Source of the DNA: Candidatus Thiodiazotropha sp. (ex Monitilora ramsayi)
GTDB lineage: Bacteria > Pseudomonadota > Gammaproteobacteria > Chromatiales > Chromatiaceae
Direction of reading: 5' to 3'
Length of the DNA stretch: 64,000 bases
Assembly: GCA_025655595.1 (NCBI GenBank)
Contig: JAHXIO010000006.1
Coordinates: forward strand, 372,001-436,000
The notes below the pieces were generated by a model, which saw only the letters and a program-made list of their open reading frames with translations, searched no databases and was not told the DNA's origin. Each line of letters opens with the position of its first letter. The stretch's first letter is position 1. Of this stretch, positions 9,001-16,870 are shown piece after piece. The position numbers and the translations under genes are program-made.

Positions 9001-9600
9001 GACCCACTCCTCGTCGATCATTGCCCGGATGGTATCGTTTTCGGGGAGATGGATCTTGTTGACCTCGTGGGAGGTACGGAAACCGTCAAAAAAATGCAGA
9101 TAGGGGATGCGGCTTTCCAGCGTGGCCGCCTGTGCGATCAGGGCGAAATCCGCCACCTCCTGCACACTGGCGGAACAGAGCATGGCGTAGCCGGTGGCGC
9201 GGCAGGCCATCACATCGCTGTGGTCGCCGAAGATGGAGAGGGCCTGCACTGCCAGAGAGCGGGCTGAAACATGCAACACCGTCGGTGTCAGTTCACCGGC
9301 GATCTTGTACATGTTGGGGATCATCAACAGCAAGCCCTGGGAGGCGGTAAATGAGGTGGAGAGGGAGCCTGCCTGCAACGCGCCGTGTACGGCACCGGCC
9401 GCTCCCGCCTCGCTCTGCATCTCAATCACATCCGGCACGGTACCCCAGATATTTTGGATGCCCCGTGCCGACCACTCATCCGACCACTCGCCCATGGGGG
9501 AGGCTGGCGTGATGGGGTAGATGGCGATGACCTCGTTGGTGAGGTGTGCTATGTGAGCGGCGGCTTCATTGCCGTCTATCGTGACCATTTTGTGCGACAT
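6022..9600 (-). CDS. nifJ: Pyruvate:ferredoxin (flavodoxin) oxidoreductase
   Basis: A single-chain PFOR of about 1192 residues, the normal length. It oxidises pyruvate and CoA to acetyl-CoA and CO2 and reduces ferredoxin or flavodoxin. The domains run in the standard order: N-terminal pyrimidine-binding domain (IYPITPASPMGEW, the pyruvate-recognition loop), CoA-binding and linker domains, and a two-cluster ferredoxin domain (CTHCGKCPLVCP and CTGCGLCVEICP). The C-terminal TPP-pyrophosphate domain follows (ACVGCGE, GDGWAYDIGYGG and a Mg-binding NTGGQ). The ATG at 9600 has GGGAAG upstream; an in-frame TTG at 9615 is the alternative. The gene is divergent from the hydrogenase operon, suggesting joint use in fermentative or microaerobic redox balance. 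Confidence 0.96.
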   Translation of the reverse strand: MSHKMVTIDGNEAAAHIAHLTNEVIAIYPITPASPMGEWSDEWSARGIQNIWGTVPDVIEMQSEAGAAGAVHGALQAGSLSTSFTASQGLLLMIPNMYKIAGELTPTVLHVSARSLAVQALSIFGDHSDVMACRATGYAMLCSASVQEVADFALIAQAATLESRIPYLHFFDGFRTSHEVNKIHLPENDTIRAMIDEEWVTAHRERSLSPDHPVIRGTSQNPDVYFQGRETVNPFYAEAPAILQATMDRFARLTGRRYGLFEYIGAEQPDHLIMLMGSGIGAAQEAVAHLVAAGEKLGMVKVRLFRPFDAERLLAAVPESVERIAVLDRTKEPGADGEPLYKDVLGAFAQAFADGSRTRLPRIVGGRYGLSSKEFTPAMVKGIFDELALESPRNPFTVGIIDDLSKTSLPWDRLFRPTATRNVTACLFYGLGADGTVSANKNSIKIIGEETENHAQGYFQYDSKKSGAVTVSHLRFGPDPINSTYLIGEDEASFVACHQPTFLERYEMLDKAKPGGVFLLNTNAGPDEVWETLPGKMQRQMIDKELSFYIIDAYKIADKTGMGRRINTIMQTCFFAISSLLEQERAIELIKEAVKKSYGRKGARLLQRNYDAIDAALAGLHQVPLPQTVTRDEQPKPVVPADAPAFVQQVTSLIIAGQGDAVPVSLMPNDGTWPLGTTAYEKRNIALQLPKWEMDLCTHCGKCPLVCPHAAIRSKVFPESLTENAPGTFLHTQVKGGKDFEPGTHISYQVAPDDCTGCGLCVEICPIRDKKDPQRKALNMVDDDAYHRQERVNWDFFLTLPEYDRTRLKETTLKGSMIMQPLFEFSGACVGCGETPYVKLATQLFGDRMLIANATGCSSIYGGNLPTTPYTTNPEGRGPAWSNSLFEDNAEFGLGMRIAIDMQRDHAKALIAEMREQLGGELSDALLNANQHSEAVIFEQRERIETLKQKLREIGTPHAKSLLAVADNLARKSVWLVGGDGWAYDIGYGGVDHVFASGRNVNILLLDTETYSNTGGQTSKATPLGAVAKFSAGGKPTNKKDIALMAMAYGNVYVGQVAFGAKDVHTLRIFLEAESYDGPSLIICYSPCIAHGVDLSNNIRQQELAVDSGHWPLFRYDPRRSEKGENPLKMDSKEPSIPYRDFATTETRFSVLERTHPEASERFLRQAQQQIKTRYQLYEQLAKLATGEKTEG

Positions 9601-9751
9601 ATCCTGACTTCCCAATCGGTATGTGTTTATGTTTTTTTGATGTTGTGAAAGGTATAGCAGCTATTTCAGGGTGAATCGGTGGTTGGCCTTTGATGGGCGT
9701 CAAAATATTAGACGGTTTGTCAGCCATCAGGCAGCATATTTTTTCTCCCCT

Positions 9752-9767
9752 TGACTAGAATTAGTCA
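9752..9767. promoter_or_regulatory. Palindrome in nifJ-hydB divergent region (candidate operator)
   Basis: A perfect 6+6 inverted repeat, TGACTAgaatTAGTCA, lies in the 257-bp gap between the divergent nifJ and hydB starts, 90 bases before hydB. It is preceded by T, giving TTGACTA, but it does not fit the FNR half-site spacing (TTGAT-N4-ATCAA). A dimeric regulator site shared by both transcription units is a plausible reading, unproven. Confidence 0.35.
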
Positions 9768-9857
9768 GACAGAGCCAAAAGCGACAGATGCCATATCTGA
9801 CGATTTACTCTACGCTTTCTCCCAGCGATGACCAAGTGACTGACGCAAGGTAAAGGT

Positions 9858-10988
9858 GTGAATTTACAAACCCAACAGGCTGTCAGCCGGCGCCCGGGTT
9901 TTCTGGCCAGGGATGCACTACAGACTCTCTTTACGGTTTTATCCCAATCGGGTTACCGGGTATTCGGACCAATGGTCAGGGATGGTGCCATACAGTTCGA
10001 TACCCTGACCGCTGCTGATCAGCTGCCCAGCGGGATTTTGAATGATCAGAAACCGGGTCACTATCGGCTTGAACAGACCGATAACCCGAGAGTGTTTGGC
10101 TGGAACCATGGACCGCAGGCACTCAAGCCCCTCTGTTTTGCGCCACGAGATGAACTCTGGTCGGAGCAGTCCGGGCCACTCCGTTTCAGCCAGTCCCAGC
10201 CCGATGTCGAACCGACAGCAGTGATCGGCGTCAGGGCCTGCGATCTGGCGGCGTTGGCCATTCAGGATCGTCATTTTCTGACAGACCCGGATCCGGATCC
10301 TTACTACCGTCAACGACGGGAGAGCCTGTTGCTGATCGGCGTGGACTGCGCACAATCGGCCTCTACCTGCTTTTGTGCCTCAACCGGTGATGGTCCGGCC
10401 TTGGACGACAGGTACGATATCGGGATGGCGGAGCTTGATGAGGGCTTTCTCCTCTGGCAGGGCAGTGAGAAGGGCAGGGCTGTGACCGATCAACTCGATC
10501 TGCAGATTGCCAGCGATGATCAACTGGCCGCGATGGTGCAGGCAACCTCGCAAGCCGCCTCCGACCAATCGCGTAGTCTGCCCGATAGCGATGAGCTGAT
10601 GCTGCTCTACAAGCGACTGGAGCATGCCCATTGGCAGCAAGTTGCGGAGCGTTGTCTCTCCTGCGGCAACTGTACAGCGGTCTGCCCGACCTGCTTCTGC
10701 TATGAGACGACACATGAGATGGCCCTGGACGGCAAAACGGCAAAGATGATCAGACAGTGGGACTCCTGCTTCAGTGCTACCCATAGCAGCATGGGCCAGT
10801 TCCAGGTCAGGTCTACGACGAAACAACGCTACCGGCAGTGGTTAACCCACAAGCTGGCAGGCTGGCAGAGCCAACAGGGGCGCATCGGTTGTACCGGTTG
10901 TGGCCGTTGTATCGTCTGGTGTCCCGTCGGTATCGATCTGACGGTGGAAACGGTTGCCGTGCTCGAGGAGGGCAGTCTCGATGTTTGA
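9858..10988 (+). CDS. hydB: Group 3b hydrogenase iron-sulfur (beta) subunit
   Basis: A 376-residue electron-transfer subunit of a bidirectional NAD(P)-linked NiFe hydrogenase (sulfhydrogenase type). The C-terminal third carries two ferredoxin-like [4Fe-4S] motifs, CLSCGNCTAVCP (about residues 270-281) and CTGCGRCIVWCP (about 345-356). Further cysteines in the N-terminal half (GVRACDLAAL, DCAQSASTCFC) match the HydB/AsrA family. The start is a GTG with AAGG seven bases upstream. Its stop overlaps the hydG start by eight bases, implying translational coupling. It should pass electrons between the HydDA hydrogenase module and the HydG flavoprotein. Confidence 0.9.
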   Translation: MNLQTQQAVSRRPGFLARDALQTLFTVLSQSGYRVFGPMVRDGAIQFDTLTAADQLPSGILNDQKPGHYRLEQTDNPRVFGWNHGPQALKPLCFAPRDELWSEQSGPLRFSQSQPDVEPTAVIGVRACDLAALAIQDRHFLTDPDPDPYYRQRRESLLLIGVDCAQSASTCFCASTGDGPALDDRYDIGMAELDEGFLLWQGSEKGRAVTDQLDLQIASDDQLAAMVQATSQAASDQSRSLPDSDELMLLYKRLEHAHWQQVAERCLSCGNCTAVCPTCFCYETTHEMALDGKTAKMIRQWDSCFSATHSSMGQFQVRSTTKQRYRQWLTHKLAGWQSQQGRIGCTGCGRCIVWCPVGIDLTVETVAVLEEGSLDV

Positions 10989-11814
10989 TCCCCATGTGCC
11001 CCATGTGGCGGTGATCGATCAGCGTGTGCAGGAGTCACCGACGATCTTTACATTGCGCTTGCAGTACACGGATACCCGTGTGCAGGACGCCTTCGAGTTC
11101 GACCCGGGACAGTTCAATATGGTGACCCTGTTCGGTGTCGGAGAGATCGCCATCTCAATCGTCAACGATCCGCTGGACAGCCACTTCTTCGATCACACCA
11201 TCCGTGTGGTGGGCCGGGTTTCTGAAGGGATGTCCCGGCTGCAACCTGGAGACCGCGTGGGTATCCGCGGCCCCTTCGGTCGAGGCTGGCCGATGGAGCA
11301 GATCAAAGGCCGGGATGTACTACTGGTCACCGGTGGACTGGGTTGCGCGCCGCTGGTGTCGGTGATCCGTTATCTCATGCGCCGCAGGGAAGATTACGGT
11401 CGGATAATGATCCTGCAGGGTGTCAAACATGCCGACGACCTGATCTGGAAAGAGCAGTACGACGTTTGGGCCGAGGAACGGGATGTGAGGGTGTTGCTGG
11501 CGGCGGATGTGGCTACACAGTCCTGGCGGGGTCAGCAAGGTATGGTGACAGAGCTGATCGGACAGCTTCCCCTGCGATCGCAGCGAACTGTGGCGCTACT
11601 CTGCGGTCCAGAACTGATGATGATGGCAGCGGTGGCCAATCTCAGGGAGAAGGGTATGCAAGACGGTGATATCTGGTTCAGCATGGAGCGCAATATGCAG
11701 TGTGGCATCGGCCAGTGCGGCCACTGTCAGATTGGGCCCAAGATGGTCTGTCGGGATGGGCCGGTTTTCTGTTATGACGAGCTGGCCGACTTTTTTGGTG
11801 CCAAAGGTTTCTGA
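10981..11814 (+). CDS. hydG: Group 3b hydrogenase FAD/NAD(P) (gamma) subunit
   Basis: A 277-residue ferredoxin-NADP reductase-like diaphorase subunit. An FAD-binding barrel (FEFDPGQFNMVTLFGVGEIAISI) comes first, then the NAD(P)-binding domain (DVLLVTGGLGCAPLVSVIRYL). A C-terminal [2Fe-2S] cysteine motif follows (CGIGQCGHCQIGPKMVCRDGPVF). It exchanges hydride with NAD(P)H and electrons with HydB. The ATG at 10981 begins the conserved sequence and overlaps the hydB stop by eight bases; an upstream in-frame start at 10954 is less likely. The same architecture occurs in AsrB of anaerobic sulfite reductase, but the downstream NiFe subunits fix the assignment. Confidence 0.92.
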   Translation: MFDPHVPHVAVIDQRVQESPTIFTLRLQYTDTRVQDAFEFDPGQFNMVTLFGVGEIAISIVNDPLDSHFFDHTIRVVGRVSEGMSRLQPGDRVGIRGPFGRGWPMEQIKGRDVLLVTGGLGCAPLVSVIRYLMRRREDYGRIMILQGVKHADDLIWKEQYDVWAEERDVRVLLAADVATQSWRGQQGMVTELIGQLPLRSQRTVALLCGPELMMMAAVANLREKGMQDGDIWFSMERNMQCGIGQCGHCQIGPKMVCRDGPVFCYDELADFFGAKGF

Positions 11815-11881
11815 CTCGCGGAGTATCGTGTGAATCCATGGTTTTGGCTGTTGCTTAGGCTTGAAATGATCGGGAAAAACG

Positions 11882-12670
11882 ATGAACGGACAAAAACCGA
11901 AACTGGCGGTGCATAAATTCAGCTCCTGCGACGGTTGCCAGTTGGCGCTGCTCAACCTGGGAGAGACACTGTTGCAGCTGCCGGAATTGGTGGAGATTGT
12001 CCACTTCGCCGAGGCAGGACCCAATGCACCCGATGCCACGGTGGATATCGCCCTGGTGGAGGGCAGTATCTCCACGCCGGAGGATGTCCATCGCATCCGA
12101 ATGGTGAGAGAGAAGAGCAGGGTGCTGGTCACCATCGGCGCCTGTGCCACCGCGGGCGGTCTGCAGGCATTGGCGAACTTCGCCGATCGGGATGCCTGGA
12201 TGTCTGCGATTTATCCGAATCCCGAGCTGATCGACACGCTGCGGACCTCGAGTGCAATCTCGGGTCACGTCAGGGTGGATTGTGAACTTCACGGGTGCCC
12301 GGTCAGTTCCCGCCAGGTTGTCTCCGCGCTACGTGAGCTGCTGAACGGAGTGATGCCCAGAGAGGAGACGCAGCCGGTCTGCGTGGAGTGTAAACGCAGG
12401 GGTGTGATCTGTACTCTCGTCAGCAAAGGGGAACCTTGCATGGGACCGGTTACCCTGTCCGGATGTGGCGCCCTCTGTCCTGCTGCCGGCAGGGGGTGTT
12501 ATGGATGCTACGGTCCGGCTGAACGGGTTAACGATCCCTCCTTGTCGAATCGTTTTGTCGACCTGGGACTGGATCGCCAGGCCTCGGCCAGGCGGTTCCA
12601 CTTTATCGCAAACCAGGCACCTGCATTCAAAGCCGCGGGTTCGCGATTGAAGGATGAATCCCATGAGTGA
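11882..12670 (+). CDS. hydD: NiFe hydrogenase small (delta) subunit
   Basis: A 262-residue cytoplasmic hydrogenase small subunit related to the NuoB/PSST family. The proximal-cluster motif CDGCQ (C16, C19) is near the N-terminus, and further ligands lie in IGACATAGG and CELHGCPV. A cysteine-rich C-terminal part (CVECKRRGVIC, GEPCMG, CGALCPAAGRGCYGC) would hold the other clusters. There is no twin-arginine signal, consistent with a soluble group 3 enzyme. It is separated from hydG by 67 bases and its stop overlaps the hydA start by eight bases. Confidence 0.93.
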   Translation: MNGQKPKLAVHKFSSCDGCQLALLNLGETLLQLPELVEIVHFAEAGPNAPDATVDIALVEGSISTPEDVHRIRMVREKSRVLVTIGACATAGGLQALANFADRDAWMSAIYPNPELIDTLRTSSAISGHVRVDCELHGCPVSSRQVVSALRELLNGVMPREETQPVCVECKRRGVICTLVSKGEPCMGPVTLSGCGALCPAAGRGCYGCYGPAERVNDPSLSNRFVDLGLDRQASARRFHFIANQAPAFKAAGSRLKDESHE

Positions 12671-13961
12671 ATCTCGTGACGTTCACATCAATATTCCTGT
12701 GCTGACCCGGGTCGAGGGTGAGGGTGCGCTGGAGCTGGATGTGGTCAATGGGGAGATCGAACGACTCAATCTCCGTATCTTCGAACCTCCGCGTCTGTTC
12801 GAGAAATTTATTGAGGGGTACGAATGCAATCAGGTGATTGACATGGTGGCTCGGATTTGCGGCATCTGTCCTGTCGCTTACCAGATGAGTGCGGTGCAGG
12901 CGTTTGAGCGCCTGTTCGGTTTTGAAGAGCCTGACTGGCTGCGGGCGATGCGTCGGGCGATGTATTGCGGCGAATGGCTGCAGAGCCATGCACTGCATAT
13001 CCATCTGTTGGCCGCCCCCGATTTTCTCGGCTTCGACTCGGCCATCGCTATGGCGAGGGACTATCCCGATGCGGTAAAGCGGGGGCTCAATCTGCAGACC
13101 CTTGGCAACGACCTGATCGCACTTTTCGGTGGGCGTTCGGTACATCCGGTGGGTGTGCGGGTGGGTGGTTTCTACCGTGCTCCCAGAGAGGAGGAGGTCG
13201 CACCCATTCTGCAGCGTCTGCGAGATGCCTTACCGGCTACCGAGGCACTGGTGGCGTGGACTGCGGGACTGGATTTTCCGGATGATGAGCAGGCCTTTAT
13301 CAGTGTGGCCCTGAGTCATCCCAAGGAATATGCCGTGGGCCGCGGTAATCTGATCTCAGGTCAGGGACTGGAGACCGATATCAGTTTTTATGAAAGCTTC
13401 TTTCATGAGCATCAGATGCCCTATTCGACCGCGCTGCACGCTACCCTCGATGGCCGACCTTACCTGACAGGGCCATTGGCGCGAATCAATCTCAATTTTC
13501 ACCAGCTTCCAAAGCCTGTGCGCGATGTGATGGAGACGTGTGGTATCCATTTCCCCAGCCACAATATGTTTCACAGCATCGTCGCCAGGGCGATAGAGCT
13601 GCACTTTGCCGTCTTTGAGGCGGTAGCGTTGTTGGAGCGCTATCAGGTGCCACAGTCATCTTATATTGAGGTGCCTCCGCAGGAAGGTAATGCATTTGGC
13701 TGTACCGAGGCGCCCAGGGGTTTTCTCTGGCATCGCTACGACGTGGATCAGCAGGGCATCATCCGCTTTGCACGCATTGTGCCCCCCACCAGTCAGAATC
13801 AGGGTCGGATAGAAGAGGACGTTCGCCACTCCCTGGAAAAACTGGGACTTAATGCATCGGATGAGGCGATACGGTTAAGGGCTGAGCAGGTAATCCGGAA
13901 CTATGATCCCTGCATCTCCTGCGCTACCCACTTTCTCAAACTCGATATCAATCGTCGATGA
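12663..13961 (+). CDS. hydA: NiFe hydrogenase large (alpha) subunit, group 3b type
   Basis: The 432-residue catalytic subunit. The N-terminal nickel ligands are in RICGICPVAYQMS (C66, C69), a form typical of group 3b with Ala-Tyr in place of the usual histidine region. The C-terminal ligands are in DPCISCATH (C417, C420), followed by a nine-residue tail expected to be removed on maturation. The enzyme interconverts H2 and protons plus electrons, and some relatives reduce polysulfide. The start at 12663 has AAGGA eight bases upstream; an ATG nine bases earlier has no spacing for a ribosome site. Its stop overlaps the protease gene (ATGA). Confidence 0.95.
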   Translation: MSESRDVHINIPVLTRVEGEGALELDVVNGEIERLNLRIFEPPRLFEKFIEGYECNQVIDMVARICGICPVAYQMSAVQAFERLFGFEEPDWLRAMRRAMYCGEWLQSHALHIHLLAAPDFLGFDSAIAMARDYPDAVKRGLNLQTLGNDLIALFGGRSVHPVGVRVGGFYRAPREEEVAPILQRLRDALPATEALVAWTAGLDFPDDEQAFISVALSHPKEYAVGRGNLISGQGLETDISFYESFFHEHQMPYSTALHATLDGRPYLTGPLARINLNFHQLPKPVRDVMETCGIHFPSHNMFHSIVARAIELHFAVFEAVALLERYQVPQSSYIEVPPQEGNAFGCTEAPRGFLWHRYDVDQQGIIRFARIVPPTSQNQGRIEEDVRHSLEKLGLNASDEAIRLRAEQVIRNYDPCISCATHFLKLDINRR

Positions 13962-14374
13962 TACGGGTAATCGGTGTCGGTTCCCCATTCGGTGCTGATC
14001 AGCTGGGTTGGATGGCGATCGATCATCTGGCAACGCTCGGTCTGGTCGAGTGTGAGCTGCTTAAGCTTGACCGGCCCGGTAGCCGGCTCCTGGACCACTT
14101 CCGTGATGTTTCATCGGTGGTGGTGATCGATGCAGTAGCGGTGAATGACCGGCCGGGGGGTGTCTCAGCACTCTCACTGTCGGATCTGCAACAGATTCAG
14201 TGTACGCCATCAAGCCATGGATTTGGTCTGGCGGAGACGCTGGCTTTGGGCGGGCAACTGGGGAAGCTGCCGACTGATTTTCATCTTATCGGCATCCATA
14301 CCGGCGAGACCCTGTCTGCAGTGCCCATCCTGGATTTGGCGTCGCTTGAGGCACTGGTACTTCCTCTCATCTAA
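13958..14374 (+). CDS. Hydrogenase maturation endopeptidase (HybD/HycI family)
   Basis: A 138-residue protease expected to cleave the C-terminal tail of HydA after nickel insertion. The Rossmann-like start is IGVGSPFGADQLGW. Family members normally have Asn at residue 9 and an acidic residue (Glu or Asp) at residue 15, which binds nickel; here these are Ser9 and Gln15. The other two metal-site residues appear present (D58 in VVVIDAV and H87 in SSHGFG). The ATGA overlap with hydA supports dedicated co-expression. No hypABCDEF genes are in the window, so those must lie elsewhere. Confidence 0.85.
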   Translation: MIRVIGVGSPFGADQLGWMAIDHLATLGLVECELLKLDRPGSRLLDHFRDVSSVVVIDAVAVNDRPGGVSALSLSDLQQIQCTPSSHGFGLAETLALGGQLGKLPTDFHLIGIHTGETLSAVPILDLASLEALVLPLI

Positions 14375-14433
14375 GCCAACAGATTTCACTCTCCTGGCCG
14401 ATAAGCTCCTGGACAGGGGGTGAAGACCGTTTT

Positions 14434-16809
14434 ATGTCGTTAAAACAGATTGGAAGATTCCAGGTGGGGAGGGTGCTCGGTTCCGGTAACCAGGGTACGG
14501 TCTACCTGTGCCACGACAGCGAACTTGAGCGCCGGGTTGCCATCAAGCTGCTCAATAATTCGTTACCCGAGACCTCGTTTCGGGACGAAGCCCGAGCCAT
14601 GAGCCGGCTGCAACATCCCAATATCGTCTCCATCTATGAGATGGGAGATCATCAGGGGTCGCACTATCTGGTGTTCGAGTATGTTGAGGGAGATTTGCTG
14701 TCCGAAACGATCGCGGGCAAACCCCTTGAGCTGTCCCAGGCACTGAATATCTTCCAGGGTCTGCTGGAGGGAGTCGCGGAGGCCCACAAGGCCGGTATTG
14801 TTCACCGGGACCTCAAACCATCGAATATCATCATCAATCGGGATCAGCTGCCGAAGATCATGGATTTCGGTATCGCCCGACTGTTGACTGAGGGGAGGGG
14901 GCCGGATCAACAGTTGATCGGCACCCCCCGCTATCTGGCGCCGGAGTACATCCAGCATGGCGAGGTGGGTCCGCAGGCCGACGTCTTTGCGCTGGGACTG
15001 ATCCTCGATGAGATGCTCACCGGTATGCCTGTGTTCAGCGGCAACAAGCAGCAGATGATCATCGATGCTATTTTAAAGCTCGATCCCCTGCCTCCGTCCC
15101 AGTTCAACAAGGCAGTGGATGAAAAGCTGGATCAGTTCATTCTCAAGGCGTTGGAGAAAGATCCCGCACTGCGCTACGGCGATGCCGCGGAGATGCTGCA
15201 GGCATACAACGCCATGCGAAATCCGACTGCAGCAAAGATCAAGCTGGAAGATGAAGCCAGCGGTACGGTGGAATTTCTGCTGCGGCGGATGAATCGAAAA
15301 AGCGATTTTCCCGCACTCTCCAATTCGGTGCGCAGCATCAATGCCATGACCTATGCCAGCGATAAGGATGTCAACCAGATGGCAGGGGTTATCGTAAAGG
15401 ACTTCGCACTGACCAATAAGATACTCAAGGTGGTCAATTCCGCCTACTACGGTCGCTTCTCGGGGAGCATCGGAACTGTCTCACGGGCTGTGGTGGTGTT
15501 GGGTACTCAGGCGATACGTTCATTGGCAGCCTCCCTGATCTTCTTTGAGCATATCGAAAACAAGGCCCAGGCAGACAAGCTTAGAGAGCTGGTGACGACT
15601 GCCATGTTTCGCGCCACTTTGGCGCACCATGTTGCGGATGAGATAGACCAAGCGGAATCCGAAGCCTACTTTCTCACCGGGCTGTTGCAGGACTTGGGGC
15701 AGTTGCTGGTTGCCTTCTATCTGCCGGAAGAGTCGAAGGAGATCGAGCGTCTGGTTGAAGCCGAGGGTCAGGTATCCTTGGCGGCTCAACATCAAGTGTT
15801 AGGCGTGAGCTTTGAGAAGATCGGCATCGAGATCGCTAAACAGTGGAACTTTCCCAAGTCGTTGATCGATAGTCTGAAGGGGTGGCAGGGAGACCACAAA
15901 CCGGTCAACCGGGTCGATCGGCGACGGTTGGTCACCGCATTTGCCCATGAGGCCATGGAGACCATGGTGGCATCCGGGCCCGAGGATAAAGAGGCAATGG
16001 AGGTCCTGACGAAAAAATATGCCAAGGGCCTCAATCTCAACCAGAAGAAAATCACTCGTATGGCCCGGCATACGGTGAATGATTTCGAAGAGATGGCTAA
16101 AGTCCTATCCACCGATATGTCCCAGGATTTCGTTCGGCGCCTGACCAGTGTTGCAGAGAACCTGCCGCCACAAGAGAAGCCTGACAAGGTACAAAAACAG
16201 GCCGTGGAGAGTGACGGTCTTGGTGAGACACAGATTCTCAATGGTGAAGGGACAGAAAGTCATACTCAGGTAAGTGAGACCGGTCCGGCCACGGAAACAC
16301 CGGCAGATGCTGAAACGCTGCTGATGGATGGGCTGCAGGAAGTGACCGGCATGCTGGTGGGCGAACACAGCGTCTCTGAGATCTTTAATGTGGTACTCGA
16401 GACGATGTACCGAGCGGTCGGATTTCACCGTGTTGTGCTCGCCTTGCTTGACCGAAAGAGTGGCAGCATGGCGGGGCGGCTCAGTTTTGGCGATGCTGAC
16501 GAAATATTCATTCAAAAATTCCGATTTCCGATCGCCTACAGCGTGGATGTCTTTCACGGTGCACTGAAGAACGCGGTGGATGTCTATATCGCGGATACGA
16601 CAGAGAAGAAAATACAGGCGGATATCCCCGACTGGTACAAACAGATATCGAATGCAGGATCGTTTTTGCTCTTTCCCCTGGTAATCAATAAACGCCCTGT
16701 CGGTTTGATCTATGCCGACCATATGCAACCTCATGGTCTGGAGATCGATAAGAAACGGCTCAATCTCTTGAAGTCACTGAGAAATCAGATCGTACTTGCG
16801 GTAAGGTGA
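14434..16809 (+). CDS. Ser/Thr protein kinase with HDOD and GAF domains
   Basis: A 791-residue cytoplasmic signalling protein. Residues 1-265 are a Hanks-type kinase with all core motifs: the glycine loop LGSGNQG, VAIK lysine K38, HRDLKPSN, DFG, and a GTPRYLAPE activation-segment end. Residues 280-480 are an HDOD domain (FPALSNSVRSINAM, then YYGRFSGSIGTVSRAVVVLG). After an acidic linker, residues 640-791 are a GAF domain. No transmembrane segment is seen. The combination suggests a phosphorylation output gated by a small ligand. It follows the hydrogenase protease by 59 bases on the same strand and precedes a c-di-GMP protein; its targets are unknown. Confidence 0.88.
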   Translation: MSLKQIGRFQVGRVLGSGNQGTVYLCHDSELERRVAIKLLNNSLPETSFRDEARAMSRLQHPNIVSIYEMGDHQGSHYLVFEYVEGDLLSETIAGKPLELSQALNIFQGLLEGVAEAHKAGIVHRDLKPSNIIINRDQLPKIMDFGIARLLTEGRGPDQQLIGTPRYLAPEYIQHGEVGPQADVFALGLILDEMLTGMPVFSGNKQQMIIDAILKLDPLPPSQFNKAVDEKLDQFILKALEKDPALRYGDAAEMLQAYNAMRNPTAAKIKLEDEASGTVEFLLRRMNRKSDFPALSNSVRSINAMTYASDKDVNQMAGVIVKDFALTNKILKVVNSAYYGRFSGSIGTVSRAVVVLGTQAIRSLAASLIFFEHIENKAQADKLRELVTTAMFRATLAHHVADEIDQAESEAYFLTGLLQDLGQLLVAFYLPEESKEIERLVEAEGQVSLAAQHQVLGVSFEKIGIEIAKQWNFPKSLIDSLKGWQGDHKPVNRVDRRRLVTAFAHEAMETMVASGPEDKEAMEVLTKKYAKGLNLNQKKITRMARHTVNDFEEMAKVLSTDMSQDFVRRLTSVAENLPPQEKPDKVQKQAVESDGLGETQILNGEGTESHTQVSETGPATETPADAETLLMDGLQEVTGMLVGEHSVSEIFNVVLETMYRAVGFHRVVLALLDRKSGSMAGRLSFGDADEIFIQKFRFPIAYSVDVFHGALKNAVDVYIADTTEKKIQADIPDWYKQISNAGSFLLFPLVINKRPVGLIYADHMQPHGLEIDKKRLNLLKSLRNQIVLAVR

Positions 16810-16870
16810 TGGATGTGAGTCATTCGCAATGGGATAATGATCTAATTGTTAGTAGGGATTGCTTGAGTTC

